Shown: positions 8,870-17,345 of the stretch, one piece after another
How positions within the stretch are numbered: position 1 is the first letter of the stretch
Layout of the letters: each line of letters begins with the position of its first letter
Origin: Methanosarcina siciliae T4/M
Lineage (GTDB): Archaea > Halobacteriota > Methanosarcinia > Methanosarcinales > Methanosarcinaceae
DNA: 64,000 nt
Direction of reading: 5' to 3'
NCBI RefSeq assembly: GCF_000970085.1
Contig: NZ_CP009506.1
Location: 2,604,001-2,668,000 of the forward strand
Made by a program: the position numbers and the translations under genes
The notes under the pieces: generated by a model
Seen by the model: the letters and a program-made list of their open reading frames with translations, nothing else
The model's database searches: none
What the model was told of the DNA's origin: nothing

Positions 8870-8893
8870 GGCAGGGCGCCCTGCCGCTTTTTT
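8870..8893 (+). terminator. Perfect 16-bp palindrome followed by T-run
   Basis: GGCAGGGCGCCCTGCC is fully self-complementary and is followed by GCTTTTTT. On the plus strand it looks like an intrinsic terminator. On the minus strand it sits 6 bp before the tRNA-Gly 5' end, so it could also affect tRNA leader processing. Confidence 0.6.
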
Positions 8894-9891
8894 AACTATA
8901 TGCTTTCTTATTAATTAAGTTGACCCCCAGAGATTTTGAAGAGCTAAACACAGATCAAATGTACGAAATGTAATCAAACCTGCTGGAAATAATCAAAACA
9001 TGACTGAAATAATACCATATTCATCGAAGACAGTCTTTGTAAACATATAACAATTTTGGAGGGAAAAGGAGAAACGGATTCGATGTAGTTTTCAGTCACA
9101 AACCGAAGAAACGAAGGGCCAGAATAGTAGATTATATGTTCAGTTATCCTTAACGAAAGAATGGTTTTTTTATAAATAAAAACAGTTTTTAATCGAATAA
9201 TCAGCCTAAAAGAAGAAATATTCGTACATATGTTTACTAAAAAGAGTTATATATTATGGTAATGTTTGATTATGTAACAAATATGCACAACTTGGAAAAA
9301 CGAAATACAGAATGGATTAGCCCTCCATTCTTACCACCAATCTCTAAAATTGAGAGGAAACTCCTTTCCTCTCAATTCCGACCCTTTTCTATAACTTTTT
9401 TAAACAAACCCTTGAACCGGGAAAACAGATATTTTTCATCCCGAACCGATCCGGAAAAAGCTTTCAAACCTTTCGCTTCTTATCCCCCTTTCTCTTTCTT
9501 CTCTCCTTCCCTTTCCACGACTCCTACCTGCTTTTCTTTTGTTTCCTACATTTCCGGGAACCCGGAGATAGGTTTTTGAAGCCTTAGACATGACGAGGTC
9601 GAGTTCATTAATCAGAATAACCGTTAGTCTAAAAGCCAGGAGTCCAGAGAACTAAAAACAAAACCGTTTTGAGCATTAATCTTTATACAAATTCCTGTAT
9701 TAGGCAGTTGAGATATCAGGGATGATTTATACCAGGGATGATTTATTAGACAGTAGAATAATTTATATTATCAAGCCAGTATAGATTGGCATATTTCGTG
9801 AGCTGGTAACTAAGTATTATATACATCGAAAATGTATCGGTCTCTGTACCGGGTTTCTGACTTTGATATTGAATTTTATGAGTGATGGGTT
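8894..9891. other. 1-kb gene-poor region with a hairpin and possible small RNA
   Basis: No convincing protein gene. A TATA-like GTTATATATTA lies at 9245-9255, and a strong hairpin ends at 9377. An ORF at 9256-9579 is rich in Pro, Ser and Phe, runs across the hairpin and shows no family resemblance, so I do not call it. A TATA-like signal near 9818-9830 may serve the RecJ-like gene. Confidence 0.5.
9348..9377 (+). ncRNA. Perfect 13-bp hairpin, candidate end of a small RNA
   Basis: AATTGAGAGGAAA and TTTCCTCTCAATT are perfect complements around a 4-nt CTCC loop. A TATA-like box lies about 100 bp upstream, and T-rich sequence (CCCTTTTC, then CTTTTTT) follows. A ~100-nt RNA starting near 9275 and ending here is possible. 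It could equally be a stand-alone terminator. Confidence 0.4.
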
Positions 9892-11229
9892 TTGAGCGAG
9901 CTTGAAAAACTGATTAACCTTGCAAAAAATGCAGCCGATAAAATCCGGAAGCATAGGTTTGTGCGCATAGTTTCACATAATGATGCTGACGGGCTGACTT
10001 CATCAGGGATCATGGCCCTGGCTCTGTTACGGGCAGGTATAGGTTTCCAACTTTCAATAGCAGGAAAACTGAATGAGACTGTGATCGAAGAAGTGAACAG
10101 GACCGTATCGAAAGGAGACCTGGTCATTTTCTGTGATATGGGCAGCGGACAACCGGAACTTATAGGTAAGGTTGCGGCTGACGTCGTGGTGCTTGACCAT
10201 CACAAGCCAGTAGGACAGTCCCCTGCAAAAGTCGTGGTAAATGCCCATATGGTAGAGATCGACGGGGCAACGGATATCTCGGCTTCAGGCACCTGTTATC
10301 TTGTAGCCAGGGAACTCGGAGCAGGAAACATTGATCTTGCAGGACTGGCAATTGCAGGCGCAGTCGGAGACAGGCAACTTTTCCGGACTGCAAACGCCTT
10401 TATTCTGGACGAAGCCATAAAAGCAGGAGTCGTGTCCATAAGGAAAGGATTGAAGGTGGGGGATGGAGCCCTTGCGGATGTGCTTGCATACAGCACGGAA
10501 CCTTTCCTGAATGTAACCGGCTACCCGGAAAAAGCAGCCGAATTTTTAAACCAGTTAGGGCTTTCCGGAAACATTGAAAACCTGTCCGAAGAAGAGTTAT
10601 CAAAACTTGCCAGCGCTATTGCCCTGAAACTTGTCAGGCAGGCAAGTCCCGAGGCAATAGAAGCCGTCATAGGAGACATCTTTCTGCTGAACCGGGAGCT
10701 GGTGCATAATGTCTATGATTTCATCTCCATTCTCAATACCTGCGGAAAGCAGAAGGTTTACGGGCTTGCCCTTGCGCTTTGCCTGAAAGACCCGACCATT
10801 GTTGGAGAAGCCATCTCCCTTACAAAAGAGTATGAAAAGAACCTTGCTATGGATATCCGGAAAAGCGTGGAAAAAATTCGTAAAGGGGAAAACATCTGGT
10901 GCATTAACACGGTTGATGCCCTCTCTACAGGAAGCCTTGCCACAACCGTGGTCAGATACCTCCACCCCGAACTCCCCTTCATCTGCGTAAACGAGTCTGA
11001 GGGAATACTGAAGGTTTCTGCCAGGGGAACCCGCGAACTTGTATCAAGAGGCCTTGACCTCGCCTTTGCCCTCAGGGAAGCTGCAGGCGCAGTCGGCGGA
11101 AACGGAGGCGGGCATAGTGTTGCATCCGGAGCCTCAATTCCCCTGGGAAGTACGGAGGAGTTCCTGAGCATTGTTGACCGGATCATAGGAGACCAGCTCA
11201 GGAAAAATACCAGTGGGAAGGCAAAGTAA
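9892..11229 (+). CDS. DHH/DHHA1 phosphoesterase, archaeal RecJ-like
   Basis: This is a 445-residue DHH-family protein. Metal-binding motifs include SHNDADG (28-34), the aspartate in FCDMGSG (80-86) and LDHHKP (101-106). The DHHA1 nucleic-acid domain has GGNGGGHSVASG near residue 403. Archaeal members are single-strand exonucleases or GINS-associated RecJ/Cdc45-like proteins. The start is TTG at 9892 with GTGATGG upstream; an ATG 12 bp earlier is out of frame and stops at once. The next gene encodes a Pcc1-like protein, an arrangement common in Methanosarcinales. Confidence 0.9.
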   Translation: MSELEKLINLAKNAADKIRKHRFVRIVSHNDADGLTSSGIMALALLRAGIGFQLSIAGKLNETVIEEVNRTVSKGDLVIFCDMGSGQPELIGKVAADVVVLDHHKPVGQSPAKVVVNAHMVEIDGATDISASGTCYLVARELGAGNIDLAGLAIAGAVGDRQLFRTANAFILDEAIKAGVVSIRKGLKVGDGALADVLAYSTEPFLNVTGYPEKAAEFLNQLGLSGNIENLSEEELSKLASAIALKLVRQASPEAIEAVIGDIFLLNRELVHNVYDFISILNTCGKQKVYGLALALCLKDPTIVGEAISLTKEYEKNLAMDIRKSVEKIRKGENIWCINTVDALSTGSLATTVVRYLHPELPFICVNESEGILKVSARGTRELVSRGLDLAFALREAAGAVGGNGGGHSVASGASIPLGSTEEFLSIVDRIIGDQLRKNTSGKAK

Positions 11230-11291
11230 AAGGAAATTGGCAGTAAATGCAAAAAATGGAATTAAGCAGGAAAAACGCACGAGGAATATTT

Positions 11292-11531
11292 ATGAAAATC
11301 ACAGGTACAATTGGGTTTCCTGACCCAGAGTCAAAACAATCGGTAGCCAGAATCCTCAAAGCCCTTTCCCCGGACAACCTGAGGAGTATGGAAAGTGAAA
11401 TCAGCGATGAAAGGATTGCTGTGCGCTTTCATTCCGAGAAAATTGGTTCTCTTCTTGCAACTGTTGACGATTTTCTTATGAATGTTAAAATAGGGGAAGG
11501 AGTCGAACAGACTCTGGAAAAAGAAAAATAA
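11292..11531 (+). CDS. pcc1: KEOPS complex subunit Pcc1-like protein
   Basis: The 79-residue protein has the Pcc1 size and pattern: a beta strand (ITGTIGFPDP), central AVRFHSEKIGSLLATVDDFL, and a helix ending with VEQTLEKEK. Pcc1 is the dimerising subunit of KEOPS, which makes the t6A modification of tRNA. ATG at 11292 has GAGGA 7 nt upstream and gives the family-size product. The longer frame from 11247 adds 15 unrelated residues. It lies 62 bp after the DHH gene on the same strand. Confidence 0.8.
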   Translation: MKITGTIGFPDPESKQSVARILKALSPDNLRSMESEISDERIAVRFHSEKIGSLLATVDDFLMNVKIGEGVEQTLEKEK

Positions 11532-11694
11532 TCAAAGAAAGGGAAAAATCAAGAAGAGGATTAAAGAAAAATAGGAAAGTAATTAAGAGAGGAACTGAAA
11601 AGAAGTTAAAAAAACTAAACAGGAGTTAAAAAGCAAATTTAAAAAGGAACGAGAAACCCTGATTCAGTTTCCCGGTTGTTGCTAAACTGTTTTT

Positions 11695-13917
11695 TCAATT
11701 TGCAGACCCTTCACGCCAGAGCCATATAAGTTCCTCGAGTCTGGAGCTCGTCAGTTCTACCCCAGTGTTCGGAATGGGAAGATTGTTTTTATAGACATGT
11801 ATCGCTTCCTGGAGTTCTCCTGTGCTTATGCCGGTTCCTTCCTGAGAGGTCGAATCGTCCCAGGGGTTCCAGTCGCGGACTGTCCAGGCCCAGGTGCATG
11901 CAACCTTTTCGCTTCCTGTTACAGCGCGGGCGGTAACAGTGTAAGTTCCGGGAGAGAGGGCACTGCTGGAATAGGAACTGCTTGTAACACCGGATTCGGA
12001 ACTCTTTAACACTCCGTTAAGGTACCAGCGTACAGTGCTGTTATGGTTTGTGCTGATGCTGAACGCCTGCTCCCCTCCTTCATAAGTTGTAACATTTTCG
12101 CTGGGGCTTGCAGAGAGGATTGAGAGTGGGGCAACTGTTATGTAATTGATCTTTGTCTCTGAGTCAAAACCGTTCCTGTTGCTGACATTCAACGAGACGG
12201 TATAAGCTTTGTTGGAGCTATAGGTGTAGACCGGGTTTTGGACTATTGAGTCCACAATTCCGTCCCCGTTCAGGTCCCATTCCCAGGAAAAGGCATCCTT
12301 AGAGAGGTCGGTAAACTGGACTGTAAGAGGAGAAACCCAGCTGGTGATATTTGACGAGAATTCAGCCTCTGGAGGAACAGTAACAATGGTGAAAGCCTTT
12401 ATGCAGAAGTTTGCTTCGGAATAATCGTATGTTTTGTCTTCTACTGATGTCAGGTCTTGCCAGCTGACTCCATTTAAACTTATATAACTTTCTCCGGAAT
12501 TGGCCTGCGCCTTGCTGCTATAACCGGAAAGTTTATACTCAAGAGCAAGCGGGTTTCCGGATGAAGGATTGCTGAACTTAATAACCACTGAAAATTTTTC
12601 CCCTGAACTCAGGTTTACTGGTGAGCTCAACAGCTGAGTATGGTAGCCAGGAAATGCACAGGTTCCGTTTTCATTTGCAACAAAAATACCCGACTGACTG
12701 AGGGGACCATCTGTCGGGTTTTTGTAAACATATATCTCGTAAGCCGTATCGAAATCCGTAGTATAGAATCCTACAGCCTCAAGTATTTCATTTCCTTCCG
12801 AAGTAAATACATTGCCACTCCAGGCAGTTAAAGATTCGGAGTACCCGATCTGATTTACCCATCCGAGTGGGTCATACTGGTAATTGTAGTCAAAGTTGTC
12901 CTGATCTGCAGCCGTAAACACGGCATTTTCTTCGTATCCGAGCCTGGTGTCATAATAGGAAATATAGAAGTATCCCTCTTCTCCCCAGGACTCCCCCCAG
13001 CTATTCTTTACAATGAAAGCCCCGTCTCCTGCAGGAATTTGTTTGAACATGTTTCTGTCAAATGAATCGTTCCAGCCTACGATAGTTATCGCATGGTTTA
13101 CTTTACCCGACCCTGTGTATAGATAAGCATGATTATTTTCCTGGTAATAGATCGTTTTATCCATGTACATCGTGGAATACACGGCTCCGTAATCCATAAG
13201 TGCCTGTTTGATCACCTCATTGTCCAGAGGGCCCGTTCTGTCAGGAAGTATGAGCGCTTCCTGAAGATATTTTTGCACGACAAGTCCTTCAGGGGAGGAC
13301 GTAGAAGTCTCGCTAAAAGGGTCTTCGGCTTCGTTTACAGGTCCGGCCCAGCGGGCAAGGTATGCCATAGCCATGAAGGCATTCCCCCCGTCATTGACAT
13401 CAAAGTCAAAACCGTCGGAATAGTATGTTGTAACGAGGTTTTTCATGTTATTTTCGGAAAAGTCCCAACTTTCTCCTTCTGCCCCCAGAATGTAAGATTC
13501 AAGGGACGCAAGGCTTGAAAAAGCCCAGCAGCTTCCGGTTTTTCCCTGGTTTTCCACAGAGGTGACCTGGCCCTTAGTACGCAGGTCGAAAGTTGCGGGT
13601 AGTTCCGAAGCTGATGCCCTGAGCAAAAGCCTTTCTGCAGGCTTTGAAAGCCCTGATAGGTTTACCGGCGAGGGAGTATATCCGGTACCTGAAAAGTCTC
13701 CATCTCCAGAAGACGAGATAGATTCAATTGACTCTGATTTTTCGGATTCCAGAAAGTCAGGGTTCAGGGGAGCCGTTTCAATCGAAGGTTCTGAAAGAGA
13801 AGTATTGTTCTGGGACAGCTCGAAGTTTTCGGAACTTCCGGCGGCAAGAGAAAGGCTGCCGGAAAAACACGAAAATAAGATCATAAATGCAAACAGGAGG
13901 GAATTTATTTTCTTCAA
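11695..13917 (-). CDS. Secreted C1A (papain-like) cysteine protease with PKD and Ig-like domains
   Basis: The 740-residue protein starts with a signal peptide (1-26). The papain domain spans about 108-330, with oxyanion Gln124, catalytic Cys130 (GKTGSCWAFSS), His275 (VNHAITIVGW) and Asn305 (VKNSWGESWGEEGYF). A lectin-like beta domain often found after archaeal/bacterial C1 proteases follows (about 335-520). Then come a PKD domain (525-605, FTDLSKDAFSWEWDLNGDG) and a second Ig-like domain (610-690). There is no C-terminal anchor. It is probably a cell-surface or secreted protease of Methanosarcina, with PKD domains for S-layer or matrix attachment. The region between signal and protease (27-107) is Ser/Glu-rich and may be a propeptide. 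Confidence 0.93.
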   Translation of the reverse strand: MKKINSLLFAFMILFSCFSGSLSLAAGSSENFELSQNNTSLSEPSIETAPLNPDFLESEKSESIESISSSGDGDFSGTGYTPSPVNLSGLSKPAERLLLRASASELPATFDLRTKGQVTSVENQGKTGSCWAFSSLASLESYILGAEGESWDFSENNMKNLVTTYYSDGFDFDVNDGGNAFMAMAYLARWAGPVNEAEDPFSETSTSSPEGLVVQKYLQEALILPDRTGPLDNEVIKQALMDYGAVYSTMYMDKTIYYQENNHAYLYTGSGKVNHAITIVGWNDSFDRNMFKQIPAGDGAFIVKNSWGESWGEEGYFYISYYDTRLGYEENAVFTAADQDNFDYNYQYDPLGWVNQIGYSESLTAWSGNVFTSEGNEILEAVGFYTTDFDTAYEIYVYKNPTDGPLSQSGIFVANENGTCAFPGYHTQLLSSPVNLSSGEKFSVVIKFSNPSSGNPLALEYKLSGYSSKAQANSGESYISLNGVSWQDLTSVEDKTYDYSEANFCIKAFTIVTVPPEAEFSSNITSWVSPLTVQFTDLSKDAFSWEWDLNGDGIVDSIVQNPVYTYSSNKAYTVSLNVSNRNGFDSETKINYITVAPLSILSASPSENVTTYEGGEQAFSISTNHNSTVRWYLNGVLKSSESGVTSSSYSSSALSPGTYTVTARAVTGSEKVACTWAWTVRDWNPWDDSTSQEGTGISTGELQEAIHVYKNNLPIPNTGVELTSSRLEELIWLWREGSAN

Positions 13918-14427
13918 GAATTATCGGCCTCGGATAAGATCAATTTCTGGTTAACTGACTGAGGTAGTACGGAAGAAACAATACAGAGGAATTTATTGGG
14001 ATTCAAATTTTCGGACTATACGCAAATAGTAAGCGGATTTTCAACAATATTCAGTACAACAAATATTTTTAAGTAAATCCATTTTTGATTAAAATTCATG
14101 TGTATAGTTTATGAAATTTATGTATAAGTTTTTTTCTAACCTTGTATATTTTTTACTAAGAAGAAATAAATTACTTGTCTAAATAACAAACTTTTGGATT
14201 TGACTTTTTTTGAAAATTATAGCATATAGCCTTGTATTACCTATTTGTTCAAAGTGAATAGGCCAGAATACATATGAAATTTAATTGAATTATATACAAA
14301 ATATTTTTCAAAATAGGAAATTTATTAATTAAAAATTATTATCTCTGTCTTAGGAAGATAAGTAAATCAATTTATAACTACTGTTGCAGTCCTGATCCTA
14401 ATTAATTACAGTACTTACGCGGATCTG
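13918..14427. other. Gene-free AT-rich intergenic region
   Basis: About 500 bp of very AT-rich DNA between divergent transcripts, with many TATA-like sequences (for example around 14086-14110). It probably holds the protease promoter. I see no ORF or structured element. Confidence 0.5.
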
Positions 14428-14547
14428 TTTCTAATGGAATCTATTTCTAATGGAATCTATTTCTAATGGAATCTATTTCTAATGGAATCTATTTCTAATG
14501 GAATCTGTTTCTAATGAAATCTACTTCTAATGGAATCTGTTCCTAAG
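14428..14547. repeat. Seven tandem copies of a 16-bp unit
   Basis: TTTCTAATGGAATCTA is repeated from 14428 with 16-bp period. The first four copies are identical and the last three carry single changes. A partial eighth copy fades into TTCCTAAGGGGTCGG. The array ends about 75 bp before the ferritin-like gene. Confidence 0.95.
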
Positions 14548-14623
14548 GGGTCGGTCCAACAGAAAGAAATATTAAGTTTGTCTTTTCATATCTTTACGGG
14601 GCATACTTACAGGGGGGAGAATC

Positions 14624-14893
14624 CTGTTTTCAGAAACAATTGCAGACATTGAGAATACCAACCAGGAAGACCTTGATAAAGAAATCCTGAGAGCTGCAAT
14701 GATCGCAGAACTGGATGCCATCAACATATACGAACAGATGGCAAACCTGACAAAAAATGAGGAAATCCGTACAATTCTTCTTGATATCGCCAGGGAGGAA
14801 AAAGTCCATTTAGCAATGTTTGAGACCGTGCTCCTGCAAAATGACAGGGAATTCTTAAAGATTTACTCCGATTATTCACTTGCCAGAATGTAA
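14624..14893 (+). CDS. Ferritin-like (rubrerythrin/encapsulated-ferritin type) protein
   Basis: The protein shows the repeated Glu...Glu-x-x-His pattern of a diiron four-helix bundle half. IAELDAINIYEQMA is the first helix and ILLDIAREEKVHLAMFE the second. This is typical of the ~90-residue ferritin-like proteins that dimerise to form the iron site. The frame is open upstream of the first ATG (14699), and the homologous-looking N-terminus (ENTNQEDLDKEILRAA) lies there. GGGGGG at 14612-14617 followed after 6 nt by CTG at 14624 suggests a CTG start. If only the ATG were used, the first helix would lose its lead-in. Confidence 0.7.
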   Translation: MFSETIADIENTNQEDLDKEILRAAMIAELDAINIYEQMANLTKNEEIRTILLDIAREEKVHLAMFETVLLQNDREFLKIYSDYSLARM

Positions 14894-15047
14894 AAGAAGA
14901 ACTGTTTAGGATGCTTTTTTTAGATTTTTCGGGAATTTCTATTACAGAATATTGGCAGATAAGAATATCTTCTTCGTAAGTCACTTTTCCAAATATTGCT
15001 GCATAATCATTTATATCCGGCCTATTAATATTTTATATTGATCTTCC

Positions 15048-15518
15048 ATGCTTGAGGAATATGCGAAGAAGAGAGATTTTAAAAAGACCTCCGAACCTCT
15101 CGCTAGCGGGGTCGAAAAAAGTTCGGAAAAAAGTTCGGATAAGCCTGTTTTTGTAGTCCAGCGACATGATGCAACTAACCTTCACTATGATTTTCGCCTG
15201 GAACTGGGCGGGGTACTGAAAAGCTGGGCAGTCCCCAGGGAGCCGCCTGAAAGTGCCGGCATTAAGAGGCTTGCTATCCAGACTGAAGACCACCCGCTAG
15301 AATATGCCGATTTTGAGGGAGAAATCCCCGAAGGAGAGTACGGAGCCGGGAAGGTTGAGATCTGGGACAAAGGGACCTTCGAGCTTCAGAAACATAATGA
15401 GAAAGAATTTGCCGTGACGCTTCACGGAGAAAAACTCGAAGGGGATTATGTACTGATAAGGACAAAGTACGGAAAAGAGGGCAAAGGATGGCTTTTTTTC
15501 AAGAAAAAAGACGATTGA
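15048..15518 (+). CDS. Stand-alone LigD-type 3'-phosphoesterase domain protein
   Basis: The 156-residue protein consists of the phosphoesterase (PE) module found at the N-terminus of bacterial NHEJ ligase LigD. The metal/phosphate residues His40, His46/Asp48 (HDATNLHYDF) and His82 (DHPLEY) are present, followed by GEIPEGEYGAG. Such PE domains trim 3'-ribonucleotides or phosphates to leave 3'-OH ends. No ligase or polymerase domain is adjacent, so it acts alone or with proteins encoded elsewhere. The first 30 residues are a charged, Ser-rich linker. It is monocistronic. Confidence 0.9.
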   Translation: MLEEYAKKRDFKKTSEPLASGVEKSSEKSSDKPVFVVQRHDATNLHYDFRLELGGVLKSWAVPREPPESAGIKRLAIQTEDHPLEYADFEGEIPEGEYGAGKVEIWDKGTFELQKHNEKEFAVTLHGEKLEGDYVLIRTKYGKEGKGWLFFKKKDD

Positions 15519-15778
15519 ACAGCTGTCGGGAGAGAAGATTATTTCAGTCAACTTAAAGGTAAACCGTTAAAGTTATTGACGGTAACGTGAGAAAGAGTTA
15601 AAGAATAATAAGTAAAAGGCATTGAAGGAAAGAATAATCGGCAAAGGTATTGGAAATAAGAATTGGCAAAAAAACTGGGGGATAACTGGCAAAAGTGTGC
15701 AGGTTTTTGGCTTAAGGCGCCCGGTTAAAAATTATGCTTCTAATTGTGCTTCTTGATACACAGGGTGGGAGTGACTGA
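15519..15778. other. Intergenic spacer
   Basis: A purine-rich spacer with loose AAGAATAATCGGCAAA-like repeated words. No gene is visible. Confidence 0.4.
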
Positions 15779-16150
15779 ATGGGAAAGGTTAAGGAAGAGA
15801 GGGTGAAAGTAAAAATTATTGAAGCTGCAGGCAGCAATTTCTGTGTTGCGACCTGCGATGGGCAAAAAGTGCACGATATAATTGCGGACTTTTTCCGCAA
15901 AAACAGGAAAGTTGAACTCTCTTTTGCAGAGAATGACGAACTTACGCCTGCCTTTTTGAATTCGGCTGTGGGGCAGCTTTACGGGACTTTTCCGGCTGAA
16001 CTGATTGAAAAAAACCTTTTTTTTACGGATCTTGATCCTGAAGATGAGACTGTCCTCAAGAGGGTCATGGAGAGAGCAAAAGGCTATTTTGAACATGCAT
16101 ATTCCTGTAGAAAGGCTCTCAGGGATGTGATCGGAGGCGAAGATGCATAA
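15779..16150 (+). CDS. STAS-like DUF4325 protein
   Basis: The 123-residue alpha/beta protein matches the STAS-like DUF4325 pattern. After a beta pair comes VELSFAENDELTPAFLNSAV (strand plus helix start) followed by GQLYGTFP. ATG at 15779 has GGGAGTGA upstream. The stop overlaps the next gene (PIN domain) by 8 bp, so the two are co-translated. DUF4325 proteins often accompany signalling ATPases or regulators. Here the position before a PIN nuclease suggests a binding or inhibitor role, which is inference. Confidence 0.65.
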   Translation: MGKVKEERVKVKIIEAAGSNFCVATCDGQKVHDIIADFFRKNRKVELSFAENDELTPAFLNSAVGQLYGTFPAELIEKNLFFTDLDPEDETVLKRVMERAKGYFEHAYSCRKALRDVIGGEDA

Positions 16151-16766
16151 GAGTGTCCACCGCGCGGTAGTCTATCCTTTAAAACGCAGTGTTAGGCTTC
16201 GCCCCGGAAAGACCCTGCCTGTAAAGCCCGGCCCGGCACCTATCCATTCCACAGAAACCTATGATTTTCCTCCTGAACAGAGTTATTTTTTTGATACTAA
16301 TATCTGGCTCTATATTTACGGCCCCATAGGCTGGCCTGACCAGAGGTCTGCCATATATTCCAGAACCTTAAGAGAAATCCGGAATTCAAACGGTACAATC
16401 TACATAAACTGCATGATAATCTCGGAATTTATCAATGCCTTTTCCAGAATCGAGTTCAAACAGCAGACGGATTATTCAAGGTTCAAGGATTTCAGAAATT
16501 CACTCGGTTTTCGTCCGGTTGCCGCAGACATTACCTCAAACGTAAAGAAAATCCTCCGAAACACCCTTGCCTGCGACCCCAACTTAAATGTCATAGACCT
16601 GCCGGAAATCATGAGCTTCTTTGAGCAGGGAAAGTATGACTTCAACGACCTGCTCTTTGCAGAAATCTGCCGCGCCAAAGGGCTGATCTTCGTAACCCAT
16701 GATAAGGACTTCAGCGATATGGGAGTTGAGATTCTGACCGCAAACGAGAAGCTACTGCACAGGTGA
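16143..16766 (+). CDS. PIN-domain ribonuclease-like protein
   Basis: This is a 207-residue protein with a PIN domain from about residue 48. Acidic active-site residues are Asp51 (FFDTNIWLYIYG), Glu95 (IISEFINAF), Asp169 (YDFNDLLFAEIC) and Asp187/189 (THDKDFSD). The 45-residue N-terminal extension is basic and proline-rich (RLRPGKTLPVKPGP), longer than in VapC toxins. The gene overlaps the DUF4325 gene by 8 bp. It may be the toxin-like member of a pair, or an RNA-processing nuclease. Confidence 0.85.
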   Translation: MHKSVHRAVVYPLKRSVRLRPGKTLPVKPGPAPIHSTETYDFPPEQSYFFDTNIWLYIYGPIGWPDQRSAIYSRTLREIRNSNGTIYINCMIISEFINAFSRIEFKQQTDYSRFKDFRNSLGFRPVAADITSNVKKILRNTLACDPNLNVIDLPEIMSFFEQGKYDFNDLLFAEICRAKGLIFVTHDKDFSDMGVEILTANEKLLHR

Positions 16767-16818
16767 ACAGGAAGTTTCGATGGGAATTTTGAGCTGAAAG
16801 AGTCCGGAAACCCTTGAA

Positions 16819-17190
16819 TTGAAAAAATCCACTGCACAATTGAAACCTGCCGTAATCTCCATAGTTGCCATGCTCAATAAGCATCAGGAAGGCAAATTAT
16901 ACTTTGGGGTTAAGGAAGATGGGACTGTTGTTGGCCAGGAAATTGGGACTGATACTTTGAGAACCATTTCTCAGGCTATTTCAGCGTACATAGAACCAAA
17001 AGTCTATCCTGTTATCCGGCAGGTAACATACTTCATATATTGACATGCAGGACTATACAGGTGATCTCTTCTACTTGATCGGTGAGGCTGAAAAATATAT
17101 CCTTAAAAATATCCACATTGGAATGCGGCTAGAAGGTCTGAAGAGAATCGACGTCCTTGAGATCCCGGAAGTTCAGGAACAGAAACTACG
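16819..17190 (+). pseudogene. Remnant of AlbA_2 (Schlafen-like, RecG-related) DNA-binding protein
   Basis: The first ~72 residues (AVISIVAMLNKHQEGKLYFG, then VKEDGTVVGQEIGTDT) are the AlbA_2 domain of putative transcriptional regulators or RecG-like helicases. The frame is lost near 17040. Further homologous sequence continues in another frame (17060-17170: DLFYLIGEAEKYILKNIHIG, RLEGLKRIDVLEIPE) and then stops abruptly at the HicB-like remnant. These proteins are normally 400 residues or more, so this is a truncated, frameshifted relic. Confidence 0.75.
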
Positions 17191-17237
17191 TAAATTCCAT
17201 CTTCGTCCTGTTCGATAACAACAGCAAATTCGCGCAT
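17163..17237 (-). pseudogene. HicB-like antitoxin N-terminal fragment
   Basis: Read on the minus strand from ATG at 17237, 25 codons give MREFAVVIEQDEDGIYVVSV followed by PELPG. This is the N-terminal signature of HicB antitoxins. Similarity then ends where the AlbA_2 remnant begins on the other strand. No HicA toxin is visible nearby. The fragment is too short to function. Confidence 0.5.
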
Positions 17238-17345
17238 TGATTGGCCTCGTATTTCAGATATAAATCTTATTCCGATGATTTTATTTATAGCTGCGTTAAC
17301 TTCCTCGTTTCCTCTTTGCAGGTCCGTTCAGTAGAAGATTATATG

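Noticed and set aside
9256..9579. 107-residue open frame downstream of tRNA-Gly
   Set aside because: Composition is Pro/Ser/Phe-rich, it reads through a perfect 13-bp hairpin, and shows no family resemblance; treated as non-coding.
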